From Pseudomonas brassicacearum subsp. neoaurantiaca (lineage in GTDB: Bacteria > Pseudomonadota > Gammaproteobacteria > Pseudomonadales > Pseudomonadaceae): a stretch of DNA of 64,000 nt. This document shows positions 1-8,877 of the stretch, in pieces. A program made the position numbers and the translations under genes. The notes beneath the pieces are model-generated. The model ran no database searches. It saw nothing but the letters and a program-made list of their open reading frames with translations, and was not told the DNA's origin. The stretch covers positions 148,884 through 212,883 of the forward strand of contig NZ_VDLV01000055.1 of NCBI RefSeq assembly GCF_013608025.1, written 5' to 3'. Each line of letters opens with the position of its first letter. The stretch's first letter is position 1.

Positions 1-49
1 CTCGTGGTCCATCCTTCGAGGGTGGCCGTATAAAGATGGGGATGTTTCC

Positions 50-520
50 TTGGCAGTAAGTAATCTCGACATGCATGCGTTATTTGTACTGGGTGATCTG
101 CGGGCAAAGCTGGTAAAGCTGTTCCAGTCACGTTTTGTCTACATCACCGAACAGAGCGCGGAAGGCATCTATGTTGCCGAAATCGATACCGAGTCGGCCT
201 TGGTGGTTGATGACAAGCCGCGGCTCGAGCTCAAGGTTGGTGATCATTTTCGCGCGGCAGTGTTGCCGAGTCGCGAGGGCGGAAAATTTGAAATCAGGTT
301 TCGTGAAATCAAGTTGACCGTCTATGGCCTTGGCGATTATGCGTTCGTCACGACTGCCGATGGCCAGGCCATCCTCTTCAAGGAAGGGCACAGCGTGGTG
401 ACGGTATTTGCCGCCAACGAACAGTTGCAGGAAGGTTTGACCAAGACTTTGAAAGCGGTTACCGCCAAGGCAGCCAAATGGCGCAAAGGTGAACTTGTGA
501 CATTCAAGGCCAGTGAGTAA
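50..520 (+). CDS. Conserved hypothetical protein, 156 aa
   Basis: I do not recognise a family. The product is soluble-looking, with no signal peptide or membrane segment. Its N-terminal half has alternating hydrophobic and charged residues suggesting beta strands, and its C-terminus is basic (KAVTAKAAKWRKGE). The chosen start is TTG at 50, with GGGGA a few bases upstream. An in-frame ATG at 71 would remove seven residues and is a fair alternative. It stands alone, 189 bp ahead of the binding-protein gene. Coding is inferred from the open frame and GC-rich third positions. Confidence 0.6.
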   Translation: MAVSNLDMHALFVLGDLRAKLVKLFQSRFVYITEQSAEGIYVAEIDTESALVVDDKPRLELKVGDHFRAAVLPSREGGKFEIRFREIKLTVYGLGDYAFVTTADGQAILFKEGHSVVTVFAANEQLQEGLTKTLKAVTAKAAKWRKGELVTFKASE

Positions 521-622
521 CACGCGGCCGGTGATTGAAAGAAATGACGCATCGGGTTGATTGACCTTCGCTCTTTCCCTTTCCGTAACAGTTTTAAAAG
601 GCTCTTGCTGGAACCTTGGCTA

Positions 623-636
623 CAGTCAATTGACTG
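623..636. promoter_or_regulatory. 14-bp perfect palindrome, candidate operator
   Basis: CAGTCAATTGACTG is a perfect palindrome about 75 bp upstream of the binding-protein start at 710, in a non-coding gap. Its right half contains TTGACT, which resembles a -35 box, but no good -10 follows at normal spacing. A dimeric repressor site is an inference; no regulator gene is adjacent. Confidence 0.3.
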
Positions 637-709
637 AACTATTCAGAGGCTTGCGTCCGGTTCGCCAGTCCGTTCGGTTTATTGCTGTGTTCGGCATGAG
701 GTATCAAGC

Positions 710-1720
710 ATGAAACGAGTTCGACAGTGGTTGGCTGCCTGGGCCACCCTCGCTGTGTTGGTTTCACCCCTTCCAGCGTCCGCTGCATCGGCGCCAATCC
801 ATTTCGCCGACCTGAACTGGGAAAGCGGCAGTCTGATCACCGATATCCTGCGAATCATTGTTGAAAAAGGCTACGGTCTATCGACCGACACGCTACCGGG
901 GACGACCATTACACTGGAAACCGCCTTGGCCAATAACGATATCCAAGTGATCGGCGAAGAATGGGCCGGTCGCAGTCCGGTGTGGGTCAAGGCCGAGGCC
1001 GAGGGCAAGGTGGTGGCGCTAGGCGATACCGTCAAGGGCGCGACCGAAGGCTGGTGGGTGCCGGAATACGTCATCAAGGGTGACCCGGCCAAGGGCATCA
1101 AGCCGCTGGCGCCGGACTTGCGCAGCGTCGAGGACCTGGCGCGCTACAAACACGTGTTCAAGGACCCGGAAAGTCCCGACAAGGGCCGCTTTCTCAACAG
1201 CCCCATCGGTTGGACGTCCGAGGTGGTCAATAAACAGAAGCTCAAGGCCTACGGTCTTGCCGACAGCTACGTGAATTTCCGCAGCGGCTCCGGCGCCGCG
1301 CTCGACGCGGAAATCACCTCTTCGATCCGCCGTGGCAAGCCTATTTTGTTTTATTACTGGTCCCCCACGCCATTGCTCGGGCGGTTCAAACTGATGCAAC
1401 TGCAAGAACCGCCGTTTGATGCCGAGGCCTGGAAAACCCTGACCGACGCCGACAACCCCAATCCGAAGCCGACCCGATCCCTGGCGTCGAAATTGTCGAT
1501 TGGCGTGTCGGCGCCGTTCCAGCAGCAACACCCGGACATCGCTGAGTTTTTCAGCAAGGTCGACCTGCCCATCGAGCCGCTGAACAAGGCCCTGGCCGAC
1601 ATGAGCGAGAAGCGCACGCCGTCCCGCGAGGCGGCCGAGGCGTTCCTCAAGACTCATCCCCAGGTCTGGCAGGCCTGGGTGCCCAAGGAGATTGCCGACA
1701 AGGTTTCCGCCGGCCTGTAG
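710..1720 (+). CDS. Glycine betaine/proline-type ABC transporter substrate-binding protein
   Basis: Periplasmic binding protein of the OpuAC/ProX type, expected to capture quaternary amines or similar compatible solutes for an ABC importer. It is 336 aa with a clear signal peptide (basic MKRVRQW, hydrophobic stretch, cleavage near ASA-AS around residue 26). The mature part has the family pattern of an early FADLNWESG segment, ITLETALANNDIQV and EEWAGRSPVW. No permease or ATPase gene lies beside it, so it is an orphan binding protein that must work with a transporter encoded elsewhere. The ligand cannot be assigned from sequence alone. Confidence 0.85.
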   Translation: MKRVRQWLAAWATLAVLVSPLPASAASAPIHFADLNWESGSLITDILRIIVEKGYGLSTDTLPGTTITLETALANNDIQVIGEEWAGRSPVWVKAEAEGKVVALGDTVKGATEGWWVPEYVIKGDPAKGIKPLAPDLRSVEDLARYKHVFKDPESPDKGRFLNSPIGWTSEVVNKQKLKAYGLADSYVNFRSGSGAALDAEITSSIRRGKPILFYYWSPTPLLGRFKLMQLQEPPFDAEAWKTLTDADNPNPKPTRSLASKLSIGVSAPFQQQHPDIAEFFSKVDLPIEPLNKALADMSEKRTPSREAAEAFLKTHPQVWQAWVPKEIADKVSAGL

Positions 1721-1859
1721 CGAGTTCCTGCGCCAGTCCATTGAACAGTTGATCCTGGGCAAGTCGTCATTCGCTGGAAACTGGCAATCTTTGCCCCGTC
1801 CAGCGAAATGCCAAATTCGAGCTAGGATGAATGTTCAACCTTTTTCTGGAGGCTGGCGA

Positions 1860-2297
1860 ATGACGCTTTTATTGGCTCGGTCGCTGGTCGCAGTCTTTGC
1901 GACCATCAGCTTGATTCATTTGTATTGGGCGCTGGGGGGCCGCTGGGCTGCTTCAGCGGTCGTGCCGCAGGTTGCGGTGAAGCAGGGTGGCACGCTGCAA
2001 CCGGCCTTCAACCCGTCGGGGTGGCTGACGTTGTTGGTGGCGCTCGCGCTGCTGATGATCGCGGTCCTGGTGTGCCTGCGTGTCGGCCTGATCGCGCCGC
2101 CCGTCACCCACCGGGCGTTGCAGTGGTTGATCAGTGCGATTGCCTTGTTGATGTTTGCCCGCGCCATTGGCGAGTCGAACCTGGTGGGCTTCTTCAAGGA
2201 GGTCAAGGACTCGACGTTCGCCCGGCTCGATACCTGGGTGTACTCGCCGTTGTGTGTCGTGTTGGGGGCAGGGTTGTTGGCGGTGGCGTGGGCCTGA
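1860..2297 (+). CDS. DUF3995 domain membrane protein, 145 aa
   Basis: Small integral membrane protein of the DUF3995 family, function unknown. There are about four hydrophobic segments: residues ~5-22, ~50-72, ~82-102 and a C-terminal one ending LLAVAWA. The HLYWALGG motif after the first helix is typical. The start is ATG at 1860, with GGAGG at 1848-1852 giving ideal spacing. The frame is open further upstream but has no comparable ribosome binding site. It is monocistronic and convergent with the antiporter operon. Confidence 0.8.
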   Translation: MTLLLARSLVAVFATISLIHLYWALGGRWAASAVVPQVAVKQGGTLQPAFNPSGWLTLLVALALLMIAVLVCLRVGLIAPPVTHRALQWLISAIALLMFARAIGESNLVGFFKEVKDSTFARLDTWVYSPLCVVLGAGLLAVAWA

Positions 2298-2322
2298 GCG
2301 CTTGCAGATAAGCGCAAGTCCC

Positions 2323-2454
2323 GTGGCGAGGGAGCTTGCTCCCGCTGGGTTGCGCAGCAGCCCCAAGACTTTTCACCTCGGTGTGTCAGGCTGATTTGTG
2401 TTCTGGCTTTTTGGGGCTGCTGCGCAGCCCAGCGGGGATAAATCCCCTCGCCAC
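2323..2454. repeat. REPIN-like paired inverted repeat, family A
   Basis: Begins GTGGCGAGGGAGCTTGCTCC and ends with the inverted arm (CCCCTCGCCAC), with inner arms GCGCAGCAGCCCC / GGGGCTGCTGCGC. It sits between two convergent genes and could form a long hairpin. One of seven family A elements in the window (also at 8674, 12046, 25703, 42114, 49411 and 61180). Confidence 0.85.
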
Positions 2455-2477
2455 AACGGTGCTTGACTCAAGCTTTC

Positions 2478-2840
2478 TTAGCCATCGCTCCCGGTCCTGG
2501 GGCTGCTTATTTCCGCCGGCACATCATCCCCGGCCATGCGCTTGCGAAACAACGCCGCCCGGGCCAGCAGCAAGGTCGTCACCGGCACGGTGATGGACAG
2601 CAGGATCGGTATCAGCCAGGCGTGCAGCACCGGCCCGGACTTGAGTGCCGAAAAGTAGATGATCGAGGCCAGCGCCACGCACCAGGCACCCAATGTCGAA
2701 GCCAGGGCAGGCGGGTGCATGCGCTGGAAATAATCCTTCAAGCGCACCAGTCCGATGGCACCGACCAGGGCGAACAGGCTGCCGGACACCAGCAGGATCG
2801 CCACCGGAATCTGTACCCATAACGATAATTCGCCGGTCAT
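2478..2840 (-). CDS. mrpG: Mrp/Pha Na+(K+)/H+ antiporter subunit G
   Basis: Last subunit of the multi-subunit Mrp (Mnh/Pha/Sha) monovalent cation/proton antiporter in the inner membrane. It is 120 aa with three transmembrane segments and the subunit G signature GLVRLKDYFQRMHPPA...STLG around residues 29-52. The polar C-terminal tail is probably cytoplasmic. Its start overlaps the end of subunit F by 4 nt, so it is translationally coupled as the last gene of the six-gene operon. Confidence 0.92.
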   Translation of the reverse strand: MTGELSLWVQIPVAILLVSGSLFALVGAIGLVRLKDYFQRMHPPALASTLGAWCVALASIIYFSALKSGPVLHAWLIPILLSITVPVTTLLLARAALFRKRMAGDDVPAEISSPRTGSDG

Positions 2841-3115
2841 TCGATCACCTCGCCACGCAACAGGAACTTGGCCAGCGCGAAGGAACCGACGAAGCCGAAC
2901 AGGGCAATCAGCAACGCCGCCTCGAAATAGGTATCGCTGGCATAACGAATCCCCAGTACCAGCATCATCAGCATTGCGATGATGTACAGGTAATCCAGGG
3001 CCAGGACCCGGTCCTGTGCCGAAGGGCCCTTGAACAGGCGCACCAGGGTCAGGACCATGGTCAGCGAGAACAGGAACAGGCTCAGCAGGATCGCGTTGGA
3101 CAGCAGCGGGCTCAT
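2837..3115 (-). CDS. mrpF: Mrp/Pha antiporter subunit F
   Basis: Small 92-aa membrane subunit with three hydrophobic segments and the MnhF motif GPSAQDRVLALD at about residues 30-41. The start (MSPLLSNAIL) at 3115 overlaps the stop of subunit E by 4 nt. The same frame stays open far upstream, but that stretch is antisense-free overlap with subunit E coding and is not real N-terminus. It helps assemble the antiporter membrane complex with E and G. Confidence 0.92.
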   Translation of the reverse strand: MSPLLSNAILLSLFLFSLTMVLTLVRLFKGPSAQDRVLALDYLYIIAMLMMLVLGIRYASDTYFEAALLIALFGFVGSFALAKFLLRGEVIE

Positions 3116-3600
3116 TCGAAAATCTCCATCAACGGGCGCTCGTAGGTGGCCTTGAAGTGCGCGATGAACGCTGCCTCGTCCTCCAGATCGAACACATGCA
3201 TCAGCAGCAGGCTGCGATCGAGCGCCAACTCCGACCAGACCGTCCCGGGAATCACCGTGGCGATCATCGCGAGCGCCGCCAGGCCGTTGGCATCGTGCAG
3301 GTCCAGCGGCACCTTGATGAATCGCGAGCGAGGCGGGTGGCGTCCGGCGTTGACTACGCCCCAGGCAACCGCCAGGTTGGAAGTCACTACGTCGCGGCCC
3401 ACCAACAGGAACAGCCGCAGCATGACCCACGGCCGACGGATACGGATGGGGCGCGGCCGCAGCGGGCGCATCATCAACGGCGCGAGAAAACCCAGTGCCG
3501 CGCCCAGCAACAGATGGCCGGCGCTGAGGGACAGGTTCAATAACAGCCAGAGCAACCACAATGCGAGGGACAGCCAAGGTGCGGGAAACAGGCGCTTCAT
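3112..3600 (-). CDS. mrpE: Mrp/Pha antiporter subunit E
   Basis: 162-aa MnhE-family subunit. Two N-terminal hydrophobic helices (WLSLALWLLWLLLNLSL and HLLLGAALGFLAPLMM) are followed by a cytoplasmic domain with the conserved MIATVIPGTVWSE segment and the acidic HVFDLEDEA stretch. The start at 3600 overlaps the end of subunit D by 4 nt. Structural subunit needed for assembly of the Mrp complex. Confidence 0.92.
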   Translation of the reverse strand: MKRLFPAPWLSLALWLLWLLLNLSLSAGHLLLGAALGFLAPLMMRPLRPRPIRIRRPWVMLRLFLLVGRDVVTSNLAVAWGVVNAGRHPPRSRFIKVPLDLHDANGLAALAMIATVIPGTVWSELALDRSLLLMHVFDLEDEAAFIAHFKATYERPLMEIFE

Positions 3601-5282
3601 GGCTGCACCGCCTGCAGTTCCGTGCTGGCCTGCGGGCTGGGGGCGGCACGGGTAGCCAGCACCGCCATCACGTAATGTTCCGGCGTGTTCAACGCATCGG
3701 CGGCGGATTGGCTGTAGCGCAGCAACGGCTCGGCCTTGAAACTCAACACGATGCCCAGGCCCAGCAGCGCAATGATCGGTACGCATTCGAAAGGTCGCAG
3801 CAGCGGCGAAGGTCGCTCTTGCGGCGTCCAGAAGCGCTGGATGCCCAAGCGCGAGAAGGCGATCAGCGATGCAAGCCCGGACAGAATCAACAGCGCCAAC
3901 AGGCCCCACGCCTGATTCGACACTGGCACATCACCGCTCGCCCCAAGCCCTTCGGGGTTGAGCAGCGCACTGAGCAGGCCCAGTTTGCCGATGAACCCCG
4001 ACAGCGGCGGCATGCCGATAATCAGCAATGCACAGGCAATGAAGCTCAGGCCCAGGAACGCCACGGTCCAGGGAATCACCTGGCCGACCACGGCTTTCTG
4101 CTCGTCGTCGAGGTTGCTGCCCTTGGGTGGCTGCAGCGACTCCAGTGGTCGCGGCAGGCTATCGAGGTCATCCTCCAAAGGCAGTTCGTTGGCCGAGCGC
4201 GAGCGCTCGATCAATTCGGCCAGCAAGAACATTGCGCATAACGCCAGGGTCGAGCTCACCAGATAGAACAACGCCGCGCCGACCAGGTTGGGCTGGGCGA
4301 AGCCGATGGCTGACAAGAGGATGCCGGCCGAGACCAGGATGCTCAGGCTGGCCATGCGTTCCAGGCGCTGGGCCGCGAGAATCGCAATCGCCGCGCAGGT
4401 GATCGTCGCCATGCCGCCGTAGACCAGCCAGTCTGCACCAAAGTACGCCGAGGCGCCGGCCTGCCCGGAGAACAGCAAGGTCCACAGGCGCAGGATCGTG
4501 TAGACACCGACCTTGGTCATGATCGCGAACAGCGCCGCCACCGGTGCACTGGCCGCGCTGTAGGCCGGCACCAGCCAGAAATTCAGCGGCCACATGCCGG
4601 CCTTGGCCAGGAACGCCACGGCCAGGATCGCCGCGCCGGCGTGCAACAGGCCTCGGTCGGCTTCCGGCACCAGCGGGATTTTCAGCGCCAGGTCAGCCAT
4701 GTTCAACGTGCCGGTGACGCCGTAGATCAGGGCCGCGCCAATCAGGAACAGCGACGAAGCCAGCAGATTGATGGAGATGTAATGCAGCCCAGACGACACC
4801 CGCGCCCGGCCCGAGCCGTGCAGCATCAGGCCATAGGACGCCGCCAGCAGCACCTCGAAGAACACGAACAGGTTGAACAGGTCCGCCGTCAGGAACGCCC
4901 CGTACAGGCCCATCAATTGAATCTGGAACAGCGCGTGAAAACTCGCCCCGGCCCGGTCCCAGCGGGCCATGGCGAACAGCAAGGCGCAGGCGCCGATGAT
5001 GCCGGTCAGCACCAGCATCAGGGCCGACAGGCGATCGACCACTAGCACGATGCCGAACGGGGCTTGCCAGTTCCCCGGCAGGTAGACGCCGATGGAAGCG
5101 GGCAAGGGCTGGTCCTGGGTCCAGGCCAGCAACAGCACGGCGATGCCCAGGCCCAGCAGGGTGGAGAACAGATTGATCCGCGCCTTGAGCGGTCGATGTT
5201 TCTCGCCGAGCAGCAGCATCAACGCGGCGGTCAGCAGCGGCAGCAGGATGGGCGCGGCGATCAAGTGAGGCGTCAACGTCAT
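3597..5282 (-). CDS. mrpD: Mrp/Pha antiporter subunit D
   Basis: 561-aa polytopic membrane protein of the proton-translocating NuoL/M/N-like family. Conserved ion-path residues are visible: the glutamate in FVFFEVLLAASYGLM and the lysine in AFLAKAGMWPLNFWL. About 14 helices are expected. A charged insert (ERSRSANELPLEDDLDSLPRP) breaks the C-terminal third and is probably a cytoplasmic loop. Start MTLTPHLIAA at 5282 overlaps subunit C by 4 nt. Confidence 0.93.
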   Translation of the reverse strand: MTLTPHLIAAPILLPLLTAALMLLLGEKHRPLKARINLFSTLLGLGIAVLLLAWTQDQPLPASIGVYLPGNWQAPFGIVLVVDRLSALMLVLTGIIGACALLFAMARWDRAGASFHALFQIQLMGLYGAFLTADLFNLFVFFEVLLAASYGLMLHGSGRARVSSGLHYISINLLASSLFLIGAALIYGVTGTLNMADLALKIPLVPEADRGLLHAGAAILAVAFLAKAGMWPLNFWLVPAYSAASAPVAALFAIMTKVGVYTILRLWTLLFSGQAGASAYFGADWLVYGGMATITCAAIAILAAQRLERMASLSILVSAGILLSAIGFAQPNLVGAALFYLVSSTLALCAMFLLAELIERSRSANELPLEDDLDSLPRPLESLQPPKGSNLDDEQKAVVGQVIPWTVAFLGLSFIACALLIIGMPPLSGFIGKLGLLSALLNPEGLGASGDVPVSNQAWGLLALLILSGLASLIAFSRLGIQRFWTPQERPSPLLRPFECVPIIALLGLGIVLSFKAEPLLRYSQSAADALNTPEHYVMAVLATRAAPSPQASTELQAVQP

Positions 5283-5623
5283 TCCCTGGGCTCCCGGCCG
5301 TCCACATGGTCGGTGCCGGTCAGGCCCCGGGAAGCGAGCAGGACCACCAGGAACAGCGCGGTCATGGCGAAGCTGATCACGATGGCGGTCAGCACCAGCG
5401 CCTGGGGCAGTGGATCGGTGTAGTGCAACAGGTTCTGCGGTACGCCGTCCTTGATGATCGGCTCCTTGCCGATAAACAGGCTGCCCATGCTGAAAATGAA
5501 CAGGTTGACGCCGTAGGACAGCAGGCACAGGCCCATCACCACTTGGAATGTCCGTGGGCGCAGCACCAGCCAGACACCGGAGGCGGCCAGCACGCCGATT
5601 GCAATCGCGATGACTTCTTCCAT
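5279..5623 (-). CDS. mrpC: Mrp/Pha antiporter subunit C
   Basis: 114-aa NuoK-like subunit with three transmembrane helices. The pattern GVWLVLRPRTFQVVMGLCLLSYGVNLFIF and the later DPLPQALVLTAIVISFAMTA is characteristic of MnhC. Its ATG shares one base with the stop of the preceding AB subunit (TGATG). It pairs with D and A in the proton/cation path. Confidence 0.93.
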   Translation of the reverse strand: MEEVIAIAIGVLAASGVWLVLRPRTFQVVMGLCLLSYGVNLFIFSMGSLFIGKEPIIKDGVPQNLLHYTDPLPQALVLTAIVISFAMTALFLVVLLASRGLTGTDHVDGREPRE

Positions 5624-8547
5624 CAGGCGTTGGCTCCTTTGAGAGGGGCGACGGGTCTGGCATGCAGGCCCGGTTTATGGGCGCGCACCGACTGGTGGGC
5701 CAGGGCGGTGAGAATCAACAGGGTCGAACCGACCACGACGGCATAGACGCCGATATCGAAGAACAGCGCACTCGCGACATGGATATCACCCAGCAGCGGT
5801 GACTCGAAATGCCAGGTGTGAGTGGTCAGGAATGGATAACCCACCGCCATCGCCCCCAGGCCCGTGGCGGTGGCGAACAACAACCCGGTGCCCATCCAGC
5901 GCAGCGGTCGCAGGCTCATCTGCGCCTCGACCCATTGGGTGCCGGCGACCATGTATTGCAGAATGAACGCCACCGACATCACCAGGCCGGCGACGAAGCC
6001 GCCACCCGGTTGGTTGTGGCCGCGCATGAACAGGTAGAACGACACCACCAGGGCAATCGGCAACAACAGGCGCACCAGCACCGACGGCACCATCATGAAA
6101 CCCAGCGCGGTGTCGCTGGCGTGGCGCGGGTTGACCAAGTCGGTGACCACGTCGGGCGCGAGCAGGCGTTGTTGCGCCGGGAGTTGGATGCTTTCCTTGG
6201 GCGGTCGGAAACGCCGCAGCAAGGCGAACACCGCCAGGGCCACCGCCACCAGCACGGTGATTTCCCCGAGGGTGTCGAAGCCACGGAAGTCCACCAGCAT
6301 GACATTGACCACGTTGCTGCCGCCGCCTTCGGGCAGGGCCCGGCTCAGGTAGAACGATGAAATGTCGTTGGGTGTCTGGCGTGTCAGCATCGCGTAGGAC
6401 AACAGCGCCATGCCGCCACCCACCGCGACGCACAGCAGCAAATCCCGCAGGCGCCGGACGCGTGCCCGGCGTTCGCTGTTGGGCAGGGGGGAGACGTCTT
6501 CGATTCGCCGCGGCAGCCAGCGCAGGCCCAAGAGGATCAGTACCGTGGTGACCACTTCCACCACCAACTGAGTCAATGCCAGATCCGGGGCCGAGAACCA
6601 CACGAACGTCACGCAGGTCATCAGGCCGCAGACACTGACCATCGTCAGTGCCGCGAGACGGTGATACTTGGCCTGCCAAGCGGCACCCAAGGCGCATCCA
6701 ATGGCGAGCACCCACAGGACGACGAACACCACGGAGCCGGGGATCTTCGGCCGGTCGCCCCAGACCAGCGTGCTGTGCAGCATCGGAATCAGCCCGGCCA
6801 ATACCGCCGCCAATACCAGCCAGAACAACTGGGCTTGCAGGCGCCGCGTGCTGATCTTGCGTTCCAGCCGCCGACCCTGGCGCATCATCAGCACCAGGCA
6901 ACGCTCGAACAGCCGCTTGCCGCTGAGACGGCCGATCAACGGCGGACGCTTGATGTGCCCTTGCTTGAATTGTTTGCGCAGCAGCAAGTACAGGACGATG
7001 CCCCCGGACATCGCCACCAGGCTCATGATCATCGGTGCGTTCAGGCCATGCCAAATCGCCAGGCTGTGCTCGGGCAGCGGGCCGCCCACCACCGGCAGTG
7101 CGGCGGCGGCCAGCAACGAGCCCACCACCTGGGCAGGGAAGATGCCCACCAACAGGCAGGTGAACACCAGCAGTTCCACCGGCGCGCGCATCCAGCGTGG
7201 CGGTTCGTGAGGCGTCAGCGGCAGGTCGGTGGCGGTCGGACCGAAGAACACATCCACGGTGAAGCGCAGGGAATAGGCGACGCTGAACGTGCCGGCAATG
7301 GTGGCGATGATTGGCAGCGCCAGCTCGACCCAGGCCGTGGCGGAAATGAACACGGTCTCGGCGAAGAACATTTCCTTGGACAGGAAGCCATTGAGCAGCG
7401 GCACCCCGGCCATGGCCGCGCTGGCAACCATCGCCAGGGTGGCGGTGAACGGGATCAGCCGCACCAGGCCGCTGAGCTTGCGGATGTCCCGGGTGCCACT
7501 TTCGTGGTCGATGATGCCGGCGGCCATGAACAGCGAGGCCTTGAACGTGGCGTGGTTGAGGATATGAAACACCGCCGCCACCGCCGCCAGCGGACTGTTC
7601 AGACCGAGCAGCAAGGTGATCAGCCCGAGGTGGCTGATGGTCGAGTAGGCGAGGAGGCCCTTGAGGTCGTTCTGGAACATCGCGCAGTAAGCGCCGAGCA
7701 GCAACGTACAGGCCCCGGCGCCGCCGACGATGTAGAACCATTCTTCACTGCCCGACAGCGACGGCCATAACCGCGCCAGCAAGAACACCCCGGCCTTGAC
7801 CATGGTCGCCGAGTGCAGATACGCCGACACGGGCGTGGGCGCGGCCATGGCGTGGGGCAGCCAGAAATGAAAGGGAAATTGAGCGCTTTTGCTCAGTGCG
7901 CCGATCAGGATCAGCGGTAGCAGGATGGGGTAGAGGGCGTGGTTCCGAATCAGGTCGCCGGCGGCCAGGACCTTGTCCAACTCATAGCTGCCCACCACAT
8001 GGCCGAGCAACATCACCCCGGCCAACAGGCACAGCCCGCCGGCGCCGGTCACCATCAACGCCATATAGGCACCGCGTCGGGCGTCGGCGCGGTGATGCCA
8101 ATAGCCGATCAGCAAGAACGAAAACAGGCTGGTCAGTTCCCAGAAAAACACTATCTGGATCAGGTTGCCGGAAATCACCAGGCCGAGCATGGCGCCCATG
8201 AACGCCAGGAAAAACGCAAAGAAACGCGGAACCGGATCGTCCGGCGACATGTAATAGCGGGCGTACAACGACACCAGCGTGCCGATGCCCAGTACCAACA
8301 GCGAAAACAGCCAGGCGAAACCGTCCAGGCGTAGCACGAAGTTCAGGCCCAGGCTGGGCAGCCAATCATAGTGTTCACGAATCACGCCGCCGTCGGCGAT
8401 CTGCGGGTACCACAAAGCCACCTGTACCGTGCCGACCAGGGCCACGAGGCCGGCCAGCAGTGATTCGGCGTTACGCGCGTTATGCGGCAACAGCGCTGCG
8501 ACAAAGCTGCCGATAAAGGGTAAAAGCAATAGAACTATCAGTGACAT
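5623..8547 (-). CDS. mrpA: Mrp/Pha antiporter fused subunit A/B
   Basis: 974-aa first gene of the operon. The N-terminal part is NuoL-like, with FFWELTSLFSFLLIGYW (Glu in the ion path) and SKSAQFPFHFWLPHAMAAPTPVSAYLHSA followed by MVKAG. The C-terminal ~150 residues are an MnhB domain (LPIALVVSFYLFMRGHNQPGGGFVAGL), so A and B are fused as in six-gene Pha systems. The complex exports Na+ or K+ in exchange for protons for pH and salt homeostasis; which cation is used cannot be read from the sequence. The start is ATG at 8547, just before a REPIN-containing gap. Confidence 0.94.
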   Translation of the reverse strand: MSLIVLLLLPFIGSFVAALLPHNARNAESLLAGLVALVGTVQVALWYPQIADGGVIREHYDWLPSLGLNFVLRLDGFAWLFSLLVLGIGTLVSLYARYYMSPDDPVPRFFAFFLAFMGAMLGLVISGNLIQIVFFWELTSLFSFLLIGYWHHRADARRGAYMALMVTGAGGLCLLAGVMLLGHVVGSYELDKVLAAGDLIRNHALYPILLPLILIGALSKSAQFPFHFWLPHAMAAPTPVSAYLHSATMVKAGVFLLARLWPSLSGSEEWFYIVGGAGACTLLLGAYCAMFQNDLKGLLAYSTISHLGLITLLLGLNSPLAAVAAVFHILNHATFKASLFMAAGIIDHESGTRDIRKLSGLVRLIPFTATLAMVASAAMAGVPLLNGFLSKEMFFAETVFISATAWVELALPIIATIAGTFSVAYSLRFTVDVFFGPTATDLPLTPHEPPRWMRAPVELLVFTCLLVGIFPAQVVGSLLAAAALPVVGGPLPEHSLAIWHGLNAPMIMSLVAMSGGIVLYLLLRKQFKQGHIKRPPLIGRLSGKRLFERCLVLMMRQGRRLERKISTRRLQAQLFWLVLAAVLAGLIPMLHSTLVWGDRPKIPGSVVFVVLWVLAIGCALGAAWQAKYHRLAALTMVSVCGLMTCVTFVWFSAPDLALTQLVVEVVTTVLILLGLRWLPRRIEDVSPLPNSERRARVRRLRDLLLCVAVGGGMALLSYAMLTRQTPNDISSFYLSRALPEGGGSNVVNVMLVDFRGFDTLGEITVLVAVALAVFALLRRFRPPKESIQLPAQQRLLAPDVVTDLVNPRHASDTALGFMMVPSVLVRLLLPIALVVSFYLFMRGHNQPGGGFVAGLVMSVAFILQYMVAGTQWVEAQMSLRPLRWMGTGLLFATATGLGAMAVGYPFLTTHTWHFESPLLGDIHVASALFFDIGVYAVVVGSTLLILTALAHQSVRAHKPGLHARPVAPLKGANA

Positions 8548-8673
8548 AGGTTTCTATTCGGCAAAGGTTGTCCGGGATCATACGTGGCGTATTCCCGATC
8601 ACCAACCGCGAGGATGTCGCAGAATCCTACAAGGTAGGTGGAGTTTTCTGACTTTGCGTTCTACATATCACCT

Positions 8674-8803
8674 GTGGCGAGGGGATTTATCCCCGCTGGG
8701 TCGCGTAGCGGCCCCGAAACCTGCCGACGTGGTGTATCAGCTCAATGGAGTCGCCTGCTTTGGGTCTGCTGCGCAGACCAGCGGGGATAAATCCCCTCGC
8801 CAC
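8674..8803. repeat. REPIN-like paired inverted repeat, family A
   Basis: Same architecture as the element at 2323, with the left arm reading GTGGCGAGGGGATTTATCCC. It occupies most of the 330-bp gap between the antiporter start (8547) and the end of the DMT transporter gene (8878). The remaining ~125 bp next to the antiporter must hold its promoter; no clear -35/-10 pair was seen there. Confidence 0.85.
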
Positions 8804-8877
8804 AGGAGTCTTTGCTCGCCGATATTTCGCTGGTTGACCGGCATCACTCGCTTGTGACCGGTAAGAGTTACGAGGCT

